Below are positions 6,720 through 7,221 of a stretch of 7,221 bases of DNA, piece after piece. The first letter of the stretch is position 1, and every line of letters starts with the position of its first letter. The notes under the pieces were generated by a model. The model did no database searches. It was not told the DNA's origin and saw only the letters and a list, made by a program, of their open reading frames with translations. Where the stretch lies: contig DMFR01000395.1 in the NCBI GenBank assembly GCA_003450125.1, positions 1 through 7,221 of the forward strand, in the 5' to 3' direction. This DNA is from Prolixibacteraceae bacterium. Its GTDB lineage: Bacteria; Bacteroidota; Bacteroidia; Bacteroidales; Prolixibacteraceae. A program made the translations under genes and the position numbers.

Positions 6720-7043
6720 TTAATTAACCATATATAATTCGTGTCCAACCCCTACATTGATAAAAAATGCCTTTTGTTCCTCTTCCATGTTCCAGTCGAT
6801 CCTATATTTTATCTTTTTTTGGTCCATTTGCCGGATAAAAGCCACCAGCAATTGTATGGTCGGAAGGTCCATTTCTTCCAACTCACAGATGCTGATTTTC
6901 ACCTCATCCGATAAGTGTTTTGAATGAATAACTAGCTCATTTTTAAGCTCCAATGCAGTTTCAATATCCAATATTCCCCCGATCTCTATGGTTTCAATCC
7001 GGCCATTATTATCAACCGATGTCCGAAACTTCAATTTTTCCAT
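6720..7043 (-). CDS. STAS-domain protein at the head of the che operon
   Basis: A 107-residue protein with a single STAS fold: strand EIGGILDIETALELKNEL (20-37), a central strand and turn at VKISICELEEMDL (48-60), helix IQLLVAFIRQM (63-73) and a final amphipathic segment with VGVGHEL (97-103). In anti-sigma antagonists such as SpoIIAA the turn reads DSSG with a phosphorylated serine. Here it is Asp59-Leu-Pro-Thr62, so the usual phosphoserine is missing. It is the first gene of the operon, one nucleotide ahead of cheY. In Sinorhizobium meliloti a small STAS protein (CheS) in the same position binds CheA and speeds CheY1 dephosphorylation; a similar role is likely but inferred from position. 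The start is the first ATG after an AT-rich leader. Confidence 0.85.
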   Translation of the reverse strand: MEKLKFRTSVDNNGRIETIEIGGILDIETALELKNELVIHSKHLSDEVKISICELEEMDLPTIQLLVAFIRQMDQKKIKYRIDWNMEEEQKAFFINVGVGHELYMVN

Positions 7044-7221
7044 TTAGTTAATTATTGTTGCGAATAAAGATAATTGAATTTATTAAAATTCGCCACTTTT
7101 AGAAAATATTCTAATTACGTAATTAAAAGTCTAATTTATTAGGTTCAAAACAAGTCAAAACTTCCTACTTTACCTAAATAATTTTAATAATTTTTAATAC
7201 TTTTTAGAAGATATATTTGAG
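7044..7221 (-). promoter_or_regulatory. AT-rich operon leader with palindromes and A/T-tract repeats
   Basis: This 178-nt region upstream of the STAS gene shows no open frame of note. It holds a perfect 14-bp palindrome TAATTACGTAATTA (7112-7125). This sits inside a wider inverted repeat formed by ACTTTTA (7095-7101) and TAAAAGT (7124-7130). A second inverted pair is CTAAT/ATTAG (7131-7142, 2-nt gap). Near-tandem units AATTTTAAT and AATTTTTAAT lie at 7180-7198. The palindromes sit roughly 40-70 nt upstream of the candidate -7 box, a reasonable place for an activator or repressor. No specific regulator can be named. The upstream neighbour is outside the window. Confidence 0.45.
7065..7072 (-). 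promoter_or_regulatory. Candidate Bacteroidota-type -7 promoter box for the operon
   Basis: On the minus strand this reads TATCTTTA, seven of eight positions of the Bacteroidota consensus TAnnTTTG, and sits 21 nt before the first ATG of the operon. No clear TTTG-type -33 element is found at the expected 19-21 nt upstream; the nearest is a weak GTGG. It would give a short leader of about 15 nt, common in this phylum. This is a pattern match only. Confidence 0.35.

Noticed and set aside
6719..6748. CheY start ten codons further upstream
   Set aside because: The extra residues overlap the STAS C-terminus and have no CheY counterpart; MPKQILIADDS at 6718 gives the standard N-terminus and a 1-nt gap.
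7153..7158. TTGACT resembling an E. coli -35 box
   Set aside because: No -10 element lies at 16-18 nt, and Bacteroidota primary promoters do not use this consensus.

Overview
The window is a single-direction chemotaxis operon, with every gene on the minus strand and transcription running from high to low coordinates. In transcription order it encodes a STAS-domain protein, CheY, the CheA kinase, the CheW adaptor, a transmembrane chemoreceptor (MCP), CheR methyltransferase, a soluble histidine-kinase-like protein that has lost its phosphoacceptor histidine, and the start of CheD. CheD is cut off by the left edge and begins in a one-base TAATG overlap with the kinase-like gene. Most gaps are -1 to +22 nt; the exception is 90 nt between the MCP and cheR genes.

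The host looks like a member of the Bacteroidota. The DNA leans AT-rich. None of the eight start codons has a convincing Shine-Dalgarno sequence, as is usual in that phylum. A TATCTTTA element resembling the phylum's TAnnTTTG -7 promoter box lies just ahead of the first gene. This assignment is inferred from style, not from a sequence search. Many Bacteroidota lack flagella, so the motor controlled here (flagellum, gliding machinery or pili) cannot be read from the window.

Layout: 7044-7221 is an AT-rich leader with palindromes and a candidate promoter; 6720-7043 STAS; 6353-6718 cheY; 4293-6353 cheA; 3806-4288 cheW; 1984-3783 MCP; 1894-1983 a spacer with a degenerate heptamer repeat; 1042-1893 cheR (GTG start); 154-1035 kinase-like gene; 1-154 partial cheD.

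Working model: the MCP senses outside the membrane and, through CheW, sets CheA activity. CheA passes phosphate from His44 to CheY Asp53. CheR methylates and CheD deamidates the receptor for adaptation, and the MCP ends in a CheR-tether-like pentapeptide. The STAS protein resembles the small STAS partner of CheA/CheY in rhizobial che operons. The most unusual element is the kinase-like protein: its ATP-binding domain appears intact and its H-box keeps an ExxN phosphatase-type signature, but the histidine is asparagine. No CheB, CheC, CheX or CheZ is visible in the window.
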